From DATCYX01 sp037444705 (GTDB lineage: Bacteria > Chloroflexota > Anaerolineae > Anaerolineales > UBA4823), in the NCBI GenBank assembly GCA_037444705.1, contig JBBILY010000056.1, forward strand, positions 1-17,078: a stretch of 17,078 nucleotides of DNA. Reading direction: 5' to 3'. The translations under genes and the position numbers were made by a program. The notes beneath the pieces are model-generated. The model was not told where the DNA came from. It saw only the letters and a program-made list of their open reading frames with translations, and made no database searches. Numbering within the stretch: the first letter of the stretch is position 1; each line of letters opens with the position of its first letter. Positions 6,729 to 14,187 of the stretch are shown here, in pieces.

Positions 6729-8243
6729 GTGTCGCGGAGGCTGCGGCGAAGCCTGTTCTTGGTAATCCTATTGCTGGCGCTGATGCTGAGCGCCTGCGAA
6801 ACGTCCGCGCCTGCCGCCAACCCATTGCTGCCTGAGCACTATACGGTGGATCCATTGTTCCGTGAATTTTATGAAATGCTAGGGGGAGAGGCGACCCTTG
6901 GGCCAGCCATATCTCCATTATTTGAATATCGTTATTTCAAGTATCAATATACCGTAGCGGCGCTGATGGTCTATGATCCTCAAGCCCCAGGTGGTCAGTA
7001 CTTCTCTCTGGCAGCATTGGGATTAGACCTGGGCATTAGCGAGCCGGCGGTGCCTCGCCCCGATGGGCCTGAAGTGCGTTATGTGGAAGGGCATGTCATT
7101 AGTCCCCTGTTTGTCTCGATCTATGAAAAGTTGGGAGGCGCACGCTATGTGGGAGCGCCGATCACTGAGGTGCATTACAATCCTGAAAAGCGCCGCTACG
7201 AACAGCATTTCGCTAACCTGGGATTTTACTGGATGGAGGGCACCTCGCTTGACGAAGTGCACCTGTTGGCTTATGGCGCCTGGAAATGCGATGCATACTG
7301 TCGTTCTCCACGTCTGGGAGCCAGTACGGTGGTGGTGCCGGCGCGGGTGGACGCGCGCTTCGCTGAAGTCGTGACCCGTCTGGGCGCAGATTTCACAGGT
7401 TTCGCTTTGACCCCAGCCTATGAGACGCCGGATGGTTTTGTGGAGCAGGTGTTTGAGAATGTCGTTCTGGTCATGGATCCACAGCAACCACGGCGCATCT
7501 TCTTACGCGCCGTCACTGAACGCCTGGGATATTTACCTGAGGCTCCCGTTTCTGCCAGCGCTGATCCCGACATGGTCTTTGTCCCGTTGCAGGGCAAACG
7601 CGGCTATAACGTGCATCGTCGTTTGATGGATTATCTGGCGCAACATGGGGGTATGGAACTCAGCGGCCCGCCCATCGGTGAATTGGCCCATTTTAAGGGT
7701 TCGATCTTTCGGCAATGTTTCACTAATTTGTGTCTGGAGGTTTTTCTGGATTTTGCCGGCAGGATCACAGTTCGCCCTGCGCCTTTGGGCTATCTTTACC
7801 GTCTGTTGCCGTTGCAAGGGGTAGGGAATGCTTCAGATTCGGCGGGGGTTTACCCGACTGAACCTCCACAGGTGGTGTTGCCGCTTGAAGCACCATCCCC
7901 GATTGAAAAAACCCCAACCCCTAAACCTAAGGAAATCACCCTCCAGGTGTGGGAAACCTATCCCATGGTGGGGCCCGATCAGAGCCAGGAGATTGGTGTG
8001 AGCGTGATGGCAGATAATGTACCTGTAATCAATGCTGAACCAGAATTGCTGCTTTATCTGCCCGATAACTCAACCCAGCGCTATTATATGTATCCTACAG
8101 GGGACGACGGACAAACTCGCCAGCAAATAGAGGGGCTATCTGTACCTCCAGGGACTCTGATCCCCTATCAGGTGTGTCTCTATAGCCTGGAGGGGCAGAA
8201 GTTCTGTGTCCAGGATAGTTTTCTGGTCTGGCAAAACCCCTAA
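6729..8243 (+). CDS. Lipoprotein with four LGFP-like repeats and C-terminal beta domain
   Basis: This is an exported lipoprotein of 504 aa from the GTG at 6729. That start was chosen because TAGGGA lies 8 nt before it and gives a compact lipoprotein signal: basic SRRLRRS, hydrophobic LFLVILLLALML, lipobox LSAC with Cys23. In-frame GTG 6675 and ATG 6702 are possible alternatives. The body has four related units, each a short helix followed by a G-rich turn and P-I/L-S/T: VDPLFREFYEMLGG..LGPAIS (about 40-62), ISPLFVSIYEKLGG..VGAPIT (124-146), VDARFAEVVTRLG..TGFALT (207-228) and NVHRRLMDYLAQHGG..SGPPIG (294-317). These look like LGFP-type repeats common in cell-surface proteins of Chloroflexota and Actinobacteria. 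A Pro-rich linker (about 372-396) leads to an Ig-like beta domain. The ligand is unknown. It faces the two-component genes convergently, 25 bp apart. Confidence 0.75.
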   Translation: MSRRLRRSLFLVILLLALMLSACETSAPAANPLLPEHYTVDPLFREFYEMLGGEATLGPAISPLFEYRYFKYQYTVAALMVYDPQAPGGQYFSLAALGLDLGISEPAVPRPDGPEVRYVEGHVISPLFVSIYEKLGGARYVGAPITEVHYNPEKRRYEQHFANLGFYWMEGTSLDEVHLLAYGAWKCDAYCRSPRLGASTVVVPARVDARFAEVVTRLGADFTGFALTPAYETPDGFVEQVFENVVLVMDPQQPRRIFLRAVTERLGYLPEAPVSASADPDMVFVPLQGKRGYNVHRRLMDYLAQHGGMELSGPPIGELAHFKGSIFRQCFTNLCLEVFLDFAGRITVRPAPLGYLYRLLPLQGVGNASDSAGVYPTEPPQVVLPLEAPSPIEKTPTPKPKEITLQVWETYPMVGPDQSQEIGVSVMADNVPVINAEPELLLYLPDNSTQRYYMYPTGDDGQTRQQIEGLSVPPGTLIPYQVCLYSLEGQKFCVQDSFLVWQNP

Positions 8244-8268
8244 GAGAAGAATAGCCTGCGTTGCGCGC

Positions 8269-9441
8269 CTAACCCAATGCCGCGATCTCAGGAGGCAAGT
8301 GGGGCAGGTCAATGGCTGCCTCATCGCAGAAGAGCATGGCCCGCTCAATGACGTTGCGCAATTCGCGGATGTTCCCCGGCCAGGAGTGGGCAAGTAATGC
8401 CTGCATGGCGCGCGGGGTGACATCCATGACATTTATCCCCTTCTGTTGGTTAAATTTACGGATGAATAGCCCCACCAGTTCGGGAATGTCTTCCTTACGC
8501 TCTCGCAGTGGTGGCAGATGCAAATCCACTACTTTAAGGCGATAATACAGGTCTTCGCGAAATTTAGCCTCACGTATCATGGTGGGTAAATCGCGATTGG
8601 AGGCGGCCAGAATCTGGACATCTACCTTAATCATATTGGTGCCGCCCACACGTCGAAAGGCATGATCTTCCAGAGCGCGCAATAATTTCGCCTGCATATC
8701 CACGGGCATCGAAGATATCTCGTCCAGGAAGAGGATGCCGCCATCGGCTACTTCCATTAGGCCAATTTTGCGCTTTTCAGCTCCGGTAAAGGCGCCTGCC
8801 TCATAGCCAAATAACTCCGATTCGAGTACCGTGGGCTGGATGGCAGCGCAATTGATTGGGATGAACGGCTTGCTGGCACGCGGGCTCATACTGTGAATAG
8901 CCGTCGCCAGCACTTCTTTACCGGTGCCAGTTTCGCCTGTGATCAGAACTGAGACCGAGGCTTCGGCAGCGCGCTGCGCCTGGTCTAAGACGGCTTGCAT
9001 GGCAGGGCTTTTGCCCACGATAAAGTCCAATTGGCCCCGTTGCATGCGGCGTAAGTGACTCAGTTCACGCCGCATAGCGACTAATTCTCCGGCGCGGCGG
9101 ATGGACTTTTCCAATTGGGGAAATTGAATCGGTTTTTGTAGAAAGTCATGCGCGCCATTTTTCATGGCTTCTACAGCCATGTCAATATCTCCGTAGGCAG
9201 TGATGATGATAATCGGAGGGCGCATAGGCATATGGGCTGTTTCATCCAATAGAGATGGGCCGTAACCATCTGGCAATTGCACATCCAACAGGATAATGTC
9301 TGCCTCGCCGCGTTGCAGGCACTGCCGTGCCTCGGTCAGTGTGGCTGCGCCTTGTACCTCATACCCACGTGCGCTCAAGAAGGATCCGATAAATTGACGG
9401 GCGTTATCTTCGTCGTCAACGATTAAAACAGTCAGGCTCAT
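8269..9441 (-). CDS. Sigma-54-dependent response regulator (NtrC family) lacking a DNA-binding domain
   Basis: This 390-aa protein has a receiver domain (1-120; D9, D10, phosphoacceptor D53, T81, K103). An AAA+ sigma-54 activator domain follows (about 140-385): Walker A GETGTGKE (169-176), the sigma-54-contacting GAFTGA loop (216-221), Walker B ILFLDE (236-241), arginine finger region FREDLYYRL (294-302) and sensor II WPGNIREL (354-361). It stops at residue 390, directly after the AAA+ lid, so the usual Fis-type helix-turn-helix is absent. The other minus-strand frames downstream show no Fis-like sequence, which argues against a simple frameshift. The ATG at 9441 overlaps the kinase stop (ATGA); a longer in-frame start at 9504 would only add kinase-overlapping sequence. 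It presumably remodels sigma-54 holoenzyme from solution, as known for FlgR-type regulators. The kinase is its likely phosphate donor. Confidence 0.92.
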   Translation of the reverse strand: MSLTVLIVDDEDNARQFIGSFLSARGYEVQGAATLTEARQCLQRGEADIILLDVQLPDGYGPSLLDETAHMPMRPPIIIITAYGDIDMAVEAMKNGAHDFLQKPIQFPQLEKSIRRAGELVAMRRELSHLRRMQRGQLDFIVGKSPAMQAVLDQAQRAAEASVSVLITGETGTGKEVLATAIHSMSPRASKPFIPINCAAIQPTVLESELFGYEAGAFTGAEKRKIGLMEVADGGILFLDEISSMPVDMQAKLLRALEDHAFRRVGGTNMIKVDVQILAASNRDLPTMIREAKFREDLYYRLKVVDLHLPPLRERKEDIPELVGLFIRKFNQQKGINVMDVTPRAMQALLAHSWPGNIRELRNVIERAMLFCDEAAIDLPHLPPEIAALG

Positions 9442-11393
9442 GCTCCCTCCAGGGCAGGCAGTTGGACGTGAAAAACGGTGCCGCCAGTGAAACTGGTAAC
9501 CCAAATGCTGCCTTTGTGGGCAGTGATAATGCGTTTGGTGATCGCCAGCCCCAAACCAGTGCCATCGCTTTTGGTGGTGAAGAACGGCTGAAAGATGCGC
9601 TCCTGTAATTCTTTAGGGATACCCGGACCGCTGTCAGCCACATCAACCTGCACCATTGGACGTTCCCCTCCCTTCTGCACCCCTTGCGCTTTGATGGCTA
9701 GGGAGCCACCCCGCTCACTCATGGCCTGAACGGCATTGGTAATCAGGTTATTAAAGACTTGCTCTAGGGCATGGGGATTGCCCTTGATTTGGGGCAAATT
9801 GGGTTCGATTTGGAGCATGGATTGCACATTGGCGCGCACCAGACGTGGCTTCAACCGTTCTAACAGCCGCTCGAGCAAAACTCCCAGGTTTACTGCCTCC
9901 ATTTCATATTCGCTGGGGCGCGAAAAGGTCAACACCGATTTCATCAGTTCATTCAAGCGCTCCAGGTCGCCTTGCAGACGCTGGATCACTTCCTGGTTAG
10001 GGTCATCGGGCGGCAGTTGAAATGCCATCCATTGCAACCCTGTGCTGAGATTATTAATGGGATTGCGTACTTCGTGGGCGAAAATGGCGGTCACCTCACC
10101 CAGCAAGGCGCGTTGCTCCAACTGGCGCGCCTGGGTTTGAATTTGTTCCTGCTCGCTTAAATCCTGGATCAGGACAATCACTCCTTCCAGTTGTTCCTGG
10201 CTCATGGCGGGGAGGATGCTCACCCGCGCCAGGAATGGTTGTCCAGAACGGCGGTACAAGCGCAGGTTTTCTTGTTTTATTGTGGGTGAGCCTTGCAGCG
10301 CCAGTTGAAGCAGGGATGGGAGCGATCCAGCGCCGATTAGAATGTCCTCCGCCTGATAGCCACGGGCTTCTTGAGCGGTGTAACCCAGGATTCTCTCAGC
10401 AGCAGGGTTCAGATGTAGCACTTGTAAGGTAGGGGAGAGCACCACCAGCCCATCTTCCATGGCGTCCAAACTGACCTTTTCAATGGTGCGAAGGCGATGT
10501 TGGGATTGCAGGGTGGATTCCAGGCTGCCGAGCCGAGTAAAGAGTTGAATCGTGGCCGTGACCAAGCGCGCCAGAATCCTTAAGCGCTTTAGCGTTTCAT
10601 CGCTGGGGAGGGTTTCATCTCCTGCCAGCACCAATAAACCGATCGCAGAGCGTTCATCCCCTAAAGGAGCTGAAGCCACCAGGGTGAGGCCTGTAGCGCG
10701 AGCCGCTCGATGCAGGCTAGAGGTAGAGCGTTTGCCACTCTTCCAGAGGTGGGTGGTGCGCAGTTGGACGATGTCTTGGGTGGGCAGGCGTTCAGGAAAG
10801 ACGTCGGGAGGGCCATAATGGATATAGCGCACCATTTGCGGCGCCTGGCGCTGCGTTTCGAGATCGTAGAGATACACACTCAAGATAACCGCCCCACTGA
10901 TCTTCTGAGCGGCTTCCAGGATCATCTCCAATGCCTGTTCCAGATTATCCTGACTCAAGGCTAAGCCAATTGTCCCCAGGCTTTGCAACAACTCAACCTG
11001 GCGCTGATGCTCTGCCTGACGCTGTTGCACCAGGCAATGGTCTTCTAAGAGGATCAATTCCCATTGGCTGCACTCGCCCAATTTATAGCGCAAAACCCTT
11101 GTTTCCACCATCGTTTGGTAACGGGTGCGTAAGGTTAGCGTGTTTTCATCTCTCTCCCCCTGAGTGAGTTTGTCCACTTCATTGAACAGGCTGGTGAGTG
11201 GTAAACCTGCCAACTCGGCGCGGGTATAAGCGGTGAATTCGCTGGCTTTGGTGTTAGCCAGGACAATGCTCCGATCGCGGAGGTCTATCAAGAGCGCAGC
11301 CTCAGGCAAGATGTTGAGCAGGGCGGTGATCTCGTTAAACCCTGGTCGGCGACGTAAACCTGGCAATTTAGGTAAAGGCGAGGTGGTATTCAT
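9438..11393 (-). CDS. Cytosolic PAS-GAF-PAS sensor histidine kinase
   Basis: This 651-aa kinase has no membrane segment. Order: PAS-like domain (about 22-118, with LPEAALLIDLRDRSIVLAN), GAF-like domain (about 135-290), second PAS domain (about 305-415, DAMEDGLVVLSPTLQVLHLNPAA) and a dimerisation/phosphoacceptor helix with His440 in FAHEVRNPINNL. The ATPase domain has its N box NNLITNA (548-554), G1 DSGPGIP (587-593), F box FFTTK (604-608) and G2 GTGLGLAI (611-618). It is an NtrB-like kinase sensing an unknown intracellular signal. It starts 4 bp after the rpoN stop with only a weak Shine-Dalgarno, and its stop overlaps the start of the response regulator, so the three are one coupled unit. 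Confidence 0.93.
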   Translation of the reverse strand: MNTTSPLPKLPGLRRRPGFNEITALLNILPEAALLIDLRDRSIVLANTKASEFTAYTRAELAGLPLTSLFNEVDKLTQGERDENTLTLRTRYQTMVETRVLRYKLGECSQWELILLEDHCLVQQRQAEHQRQVELLQSLGTIGLALSQDNLEQALEMILEAAQKISGAVILSVYLYDLETQRQAPQMVRYIHYGPPDVFPERLPTQDIVQLRTTHLWKSGKRSTSSLHRAARATGLTLVASAPLGDERSAIGLLVLAGDETLPSDETLKRLRILARLVTATIQLFTRLGSLESTLQSQHRLRTIEKVSLDAMEDGLVVLSPTLQVLHLNPAAERILGYTAQEARGYQAEDILIGAGSLPSLLQLALQGSPTIKQENLRLYRRSGQPFLARVSILPAMSQEQLEGVIVLIQDLSEQEQIQTQARQLEQRALLGEVTAIFAHEVRNPINNLSTGLQWMAFQLPPDDPNQEVIQRLQGDLERLNELMKSVLTFSRPSEYEMEAVNLGVLLERLLERLKPRLVRANVQSMLQIEPNLPQIKGNPHALEQVFNNLITNAVQAMSERGGSLAIKAQGVQKGGERPMVQVDVADSGPGIPKELQERIFQPFFTTKSDGTGLGLAITKRIITAHKGSIWVTSFTGGTVFHVQLPALEGA

Positions 11394-11397
11394 GAGA

Positions 11398-12807
11398 TCA
11401 GGGACGGGGCGATTGGCGCAGATGGGCGGGTAGGATACCTTCCATGGCGCGATATTTTGCTACGGTGCGACGCGCTACCTGATAACCCTTTTTCTTTAAC
11501 ATAATGGCGATTTGGGTATCTGTCAGGGGTTGGCTTTCCTGAGCCACAATTTGCCTGATTTCGCTGCGGATGTGCAGGCTGCGGTCAAATAATTTTGCCA
11601 GAGGAACGATGCGTCCATTAGGCAATTGCAGTGCTTTGCCCGAAACCGCGCGCGAGATGGTGGATTCGTGCACGCCAAGTTCCTCAGCCAGGCTGGCGCG
11701 GGTGATTGGTGCCAGATAAGCATCTCCATGCAGGATATACTGACGCTGTAAGGTGACCAGGCGCTGCATCAGCCGCACCAGGGTGTGATTGCGCTGTTGC
11801 AGACATTTGATCAGCAAGGTCGCCTGCTCCAGGGCTTCTTGCCATTCCTCCACTTTATCGGGGGGCGCCATAGATTGGGCTTGGCGAAAGAGAGGGTTTA
11901 TGCGCAGTTTACCGGCCAAGGGCGAGATCACCTCCACCACCAGGGGCGAATCGGGCGAATCGTTATAGCGGCTGATCACGATGTCGGGGAGGCGATATAC
12001 ATCTTGGGGGAAGCGCGAGGGCTGTCGAACGCTGCCCCAGTGAGAACGGGCTGGATAGGGATTGAGGTTTTCGCTGATGAAAGTGGCGATTTGGCGAGCC
12101 TGGTGGGTAGATGTTTTCAGCAATCGGGCTAACTCAGCGTATTGATGCCGTGATAGGGCTGACATTCCACAGCGGATAGCCTCAGCTGCCAGGGGAGGCA
12201 CGTCCTGGGTTTCGGAAAGGATTTCCAACTGAACCAGGAGCGCTTCCTGAGGGGATGAGGCGCCCACGCCGGGAGGGTCAGCATGTTGAATCAGGCGTAA
12301 GACGGCCTCCACCCGCGCCAGTGGCACGTGATGATAGCGAGCAAATTCAATCAGGGGCAGGCGCAAGAGCCCATCCTCATCCAGACTGGTGAGTAAATGG
12401 GCCGCCAGGGGTCGGTCTTCGGGGGCTAAATCAGGAGCAATTTGCCGTAAGACATAGGTGGGCAGGTCTTCGCCATCAGGAGCAATTTCATCGCCTGGCA
12501 GGTCATCCTCGGCCTCGATGCGGGGTGGTGGCGAAAAATCCTCACGCGGAGAGACAAAAACGATTAAATCGTCGCTATTTCCCTCGGAGGCGTGACGGCA
12601 AAGCGGGCACAGACCTGGCTCGGCAGTGGCGCGATGGCACACAGGACAACGTTGCTCTTCACCCAATTCCAGGGCGGGGTTGGACGCCAGAGTATTTTCG
12701 ATTTTTTGGCGCAATTCCTGAGCATTCAGGCTCATCAGGGTCATGGTCGTCGCCAGATGGGCCGTGGTGAGGTGCTTCAGGGAGGGGGTTTGGGTCTGTA
12801 TAAGCAT
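11398..12807 (-). CDS. rpoN: RNA polymerase sigma-54 factor RpoN with N-terminal zinc-ribbon-like insert
   Basis: This 469-aa sigma-54 recruits RNA polymerase to -24/-12 promoters and needs an AAA+ activator to open DNA. Region I, the activator-responsive part, is present (SLKHLTTAHLATTMTLMSLNAQEL, about 9-32, and NPALEL at 43-48). An insert follows with C54, C57, C67 and C70 (CPVC-x9-CPLC), which looks like a zinc ribbon. Then come an acidic stretch, the core-binding domain (about 115-270), the helix-turn-helix SLAEELGVHESTISRAVSGK and the RpoN box ARRTVAKYR (445-453), which reads the -24 element. AGAGG lies 7 nt before the ATG. It is the first gene of the rpoN-kinase-regulator unit and has its own sigma-54-type promoter upstream, implying autoregulation. 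Confidence 0.95.
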   Translation of the reverse strand: MLIQTQTPSLKHLTTAHLATTMTLMSLNAQELRQKIENTLASNPALELGEEQRCPVCHRATAEPGLCPLCRHASEGNSDDLIVFVSPREDFSPPPRIEAEDDLPGDEIAPDGEDLPTYVLRQIAPDLAPEDRPLAAHLLTSLDEDGLLRLPLIEFARYHHVPLARVEAVLRLIQHADPPGVGASSPQEALLVQLEILSETQDVPPLAAEAIRCGMSALSRHQYAELARLLKTSTHQARQIATFISENLNPYPARSHWGSVRQPSRFPQDVYRLPDIVISRYNDSPDSPLVVEVISPLAGKLRINPLFRQAQSMAPPDKVEEWQEALEQATLLIKCLQQRNHTLVRLMQRLVTLQRQYILHGDAYLAPITRASLAEELGVHESTISRAVSGKALQLPNGRIVPLAKLFDRSLHIRSEIRQIVAQESQPLTDTQIAIMLKKKGYQVARRTVAKYRAMEGILPAHLRQSPRP

Positions 12808-12845
12808 GGGCGACCTCTGGTCCCAATGGTTTGATTATAACCTGT

Positions 12846-12861
12846 TGCAAGATTTGTGCCA
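12846..12861 (-). promoter_or_regulatory. Predicted sigma-54 (-24/-12) promoter of rpoN
   Basis: On the minus strand this reads TGGCAC-AAATC-TTGCA, an exact match to the TGGCAC-N5-TTGCW core, with GG and GC 10 nt apart. The predicted transcription start is near 12835, leaving about 28 nt before the ATG at 12807, which includes the AGAGG ribosome site. The spacing is ideal. A small inverted repeat (GTTGC/GCAAC) brackets the element. Activity is inferred, not shown. Confidence 0.7.
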
Positions 12862-12988
12862 TGGCAACCTCTGACAATTCCGTTAGGAGGTCGAACTTCA
12901 GGCGATAGAGGACGGTCAATGCCCAACAATTACTGAATAATGTCCATCAGGGTCAGGACACTTGTAAAGCCTCCCTGAGTGGGAAATA

Positions 12989-12997
12989 TGCTAAAAT
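12989..12997 (+). promoter_or_regulatory. Possible extended -10 promoter for the proline dehydrogenase run
   Basis: TGCTAAAAT matches the extended -10 form TGNTATAAT with one mismatch. There is no good -35 at 17 bp; TTGTAA lies further upstream (12963-12968), too far for normal spacing. Predicted start is near 13004. Evidence is weak and by consensus only. Confidence 0.35.
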
Positions 12998-13224
12998 GAA
13001 TTTGTTTCACCAATAATCAATTAACCAATGATGATAATTCGGGTTCAGGGTCACTTTATTCAATCTTTGGGGGATGTGAAAACATATACATTTTGCTCGA
13101 AGGGGGAGGCAGATCATCCTTGTATCTATTTGAAAAGGCGCTCAGGTTTTATGCAGAGCAAGCCTATATCTAACGGCCTTGGGAGAGGCCACGTCAACCC
13201 ACACTGCATTGCGAGGATTATCCC

Positions 13225-14187
13225 ATGCTTCGGTCTTTTTTGATCTATTTATCCCGAGCCGTTTGGGCGAGAAATATTGTCACTGGTTGGAAATTTGCCT
13301 GGCGTGCTGCCTCACGCTTTGTGGCAGGGGAGAAACTGGAAGACGCCATTGCTGCGGTGCGCCAGTTGAATGCTAAGGGCATCGATGCTACCCTGGATCA
13401 CCTGGGCGAACTGACCACGAATCCCGATGAAGCGCGGCGGGCCACTCAGCATATTTTGGCCATGTTGGACGCGATTCAGGCTTCGGGTGTGCGTTCGAAC
13501 GTGTCCATCAAGCTTACCCAGATTGGCCTGGCATTGGACAAAGATTTATGCGCCGAAAATCTGGAACGTATCCTGAAACACGCCCAAGAATTAGGCATCT
13601 TTGTGCGCATTGATATGGAAGATTCTCCCTGGGTGGATGCCACGCTGGACTTGTGTCGTCGGATGCGCTCAGGGCACGGTTTTCAGAATGTTGGGGTGGT
13701 GATTCAGGCTTACCTGTATCGTAGCCAGGAAGATATTATGCGTCTGCGGGAAGAATGCATCCCCGTGCGCTTGTGTAAGGGGGCGTATAAAGAACCGCCT
13801 ATGATCGCCTTTCCCAAAAAGAAGGATGTGGATGCTAACTACGACCGCCTGGCGCGCTTGTTGCTAGAAGCCGCTTTGCAACGCGGTTGCCCACAGGCCA
13901 GTGATGATGGCCGCTTTCCACCGCAACCCGCCCTGGCCACTCACGACGAAAAGCGCATTCAGGCCGCTAAGGACTTTGCCCGCCAAATTGAGTTGCCCAA
14001 ACGGGCACTGGAATTCCAAATGCTCTATGGTATACGCCGCGATCTCCAGGAACGCTTGGCTGGCGAAGGCTACCCGGTGCGGGTGTATGTGCCCTATGGC
14101 ACCGAGTGGTATCCTTATTTTGTACGGCGCTTAGCCGAGCGGCCGGCGAATTTGTGGTTTTTCATCTCGAACCTGTTCCGCAGATGA
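13225..14187 (+). CDS. Proline dehydrogenase (monofunctional, FAD-dependent)
   Basis: This 320-aa flavoenzyme oxidises L-proline to pyrroline-5-carboxylate and passes electrons to quinone. Size and order match the monofunctional enzymes such as that of Thermus. Visible barrel motifs are VSIKLTQIG (93-101, with the substrate Lys96), VRIDMEDS (127-134), VVIQAYL (158-164), VRLCKGAYKEP (181-191), LATHD (237-241), FQMLYGIR (264-271) and YGTEWYPYFVRRLAERPANL (291-310). The Arg pair R301-R302 corresponds to the proline-carboxylate-binding arginines. GAGG lies 8 nt before the ATG. The following gene starts inside its stop codon (ATGA). No pyrroline-5-carboxylate dehydrogenase is seen in the window, so the second step must be encoded elsewhere. 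Confidence 0.95.
   Translation: MLRSFLIYLSRAVWARNIVTGWKFAWRAASRFVAGEKLEDAIAAVRQLNAKGIDATLDHLGELTTNPDEARRATQHILAMLDAIQASGVRSNVSIKLTQIGLALDKDLCAENLERILKHAQELGIFVRIDMEDSPWVDATLDLCRRMRSGHGFQNVGVVIQAYLYRSQEDIMRLREECIPVRLCKGAYKEPPMIAFPKKKDVDANYDRLARLLLEAALQRGCPQASDDGRFPPQPALATHDEKRIQAAKDFARQIELPKRALEFQMLYGIRRDLQERLAGEGYPVRVYVPYGTEWYPYFVRRLAERPANLWFFISNLFRR

Larger units (their letters stand above)
12808..13224. other. Divergent intergenic region between rpoN and proline dehydrogenase
   Basis: These 417 bases hold the rpoN sigma-54-like promoter at the left end, an extended -10 element for the plus-strand genes at 12989-12997, and a leader of roughly 220 nt before the proline dehydrogenase start. 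A short stem (GGCC/GGCC around 13173-13189) is the only local structure noticed. No small gene with a credible start and composition was seen, and no riboswitch class was recognised. Confidence 0.6.

Noticed and set aside
7023..7487. 154-codon minus-strand open frame
   Set aside because: It is opposite the lipoprotein repeat region and its translation has no domain-like character.
8244..8268. Terminator between the convergent lipoprotein and response-regulator genes
   Set aside because: Only 25 bp, with no clear stem and no T-tract.
8136..8432. Minus-strand open frame that might encode the missing DNA-binding domain of the response regulator after a frameshift
   Set aside because: Its translation shows no Fis-type helix-turn-helix and mostly mirrors the lipoprotein and regulator genes on the other frames.
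12834..12839. TATAAT on the minus strand, 27 bp before rpoN, as a sigma-70 -10 box
   Set aside because: No acceptable -35 lies 16-18 bp upstream, there is no TG extension, and it overlaps the start point predicted from the much better -24/-12 element.
12659..12919. 86-codon minus-strand open frame crossing the rpoN start
   Set aside because: It would overlap both the sigma-54-like promoter and the first part of rpoN in another frame; no ribosome site and no recognisable protein.
13173..13189. GGCC/GGCC stem as an attenuator before proline dehydrogenase
   Set aside because: A 4-5 bp stem with an 8-nt loop and no T-tract is too weak to call.
13028..13243. 71-codon plus-strand open frame in the proline dehydrogenase leader
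   Set aside because: Atypical composition, no Shine-Dalgarno and overlap with the real start at 13225. It is more likely untranslated leader.
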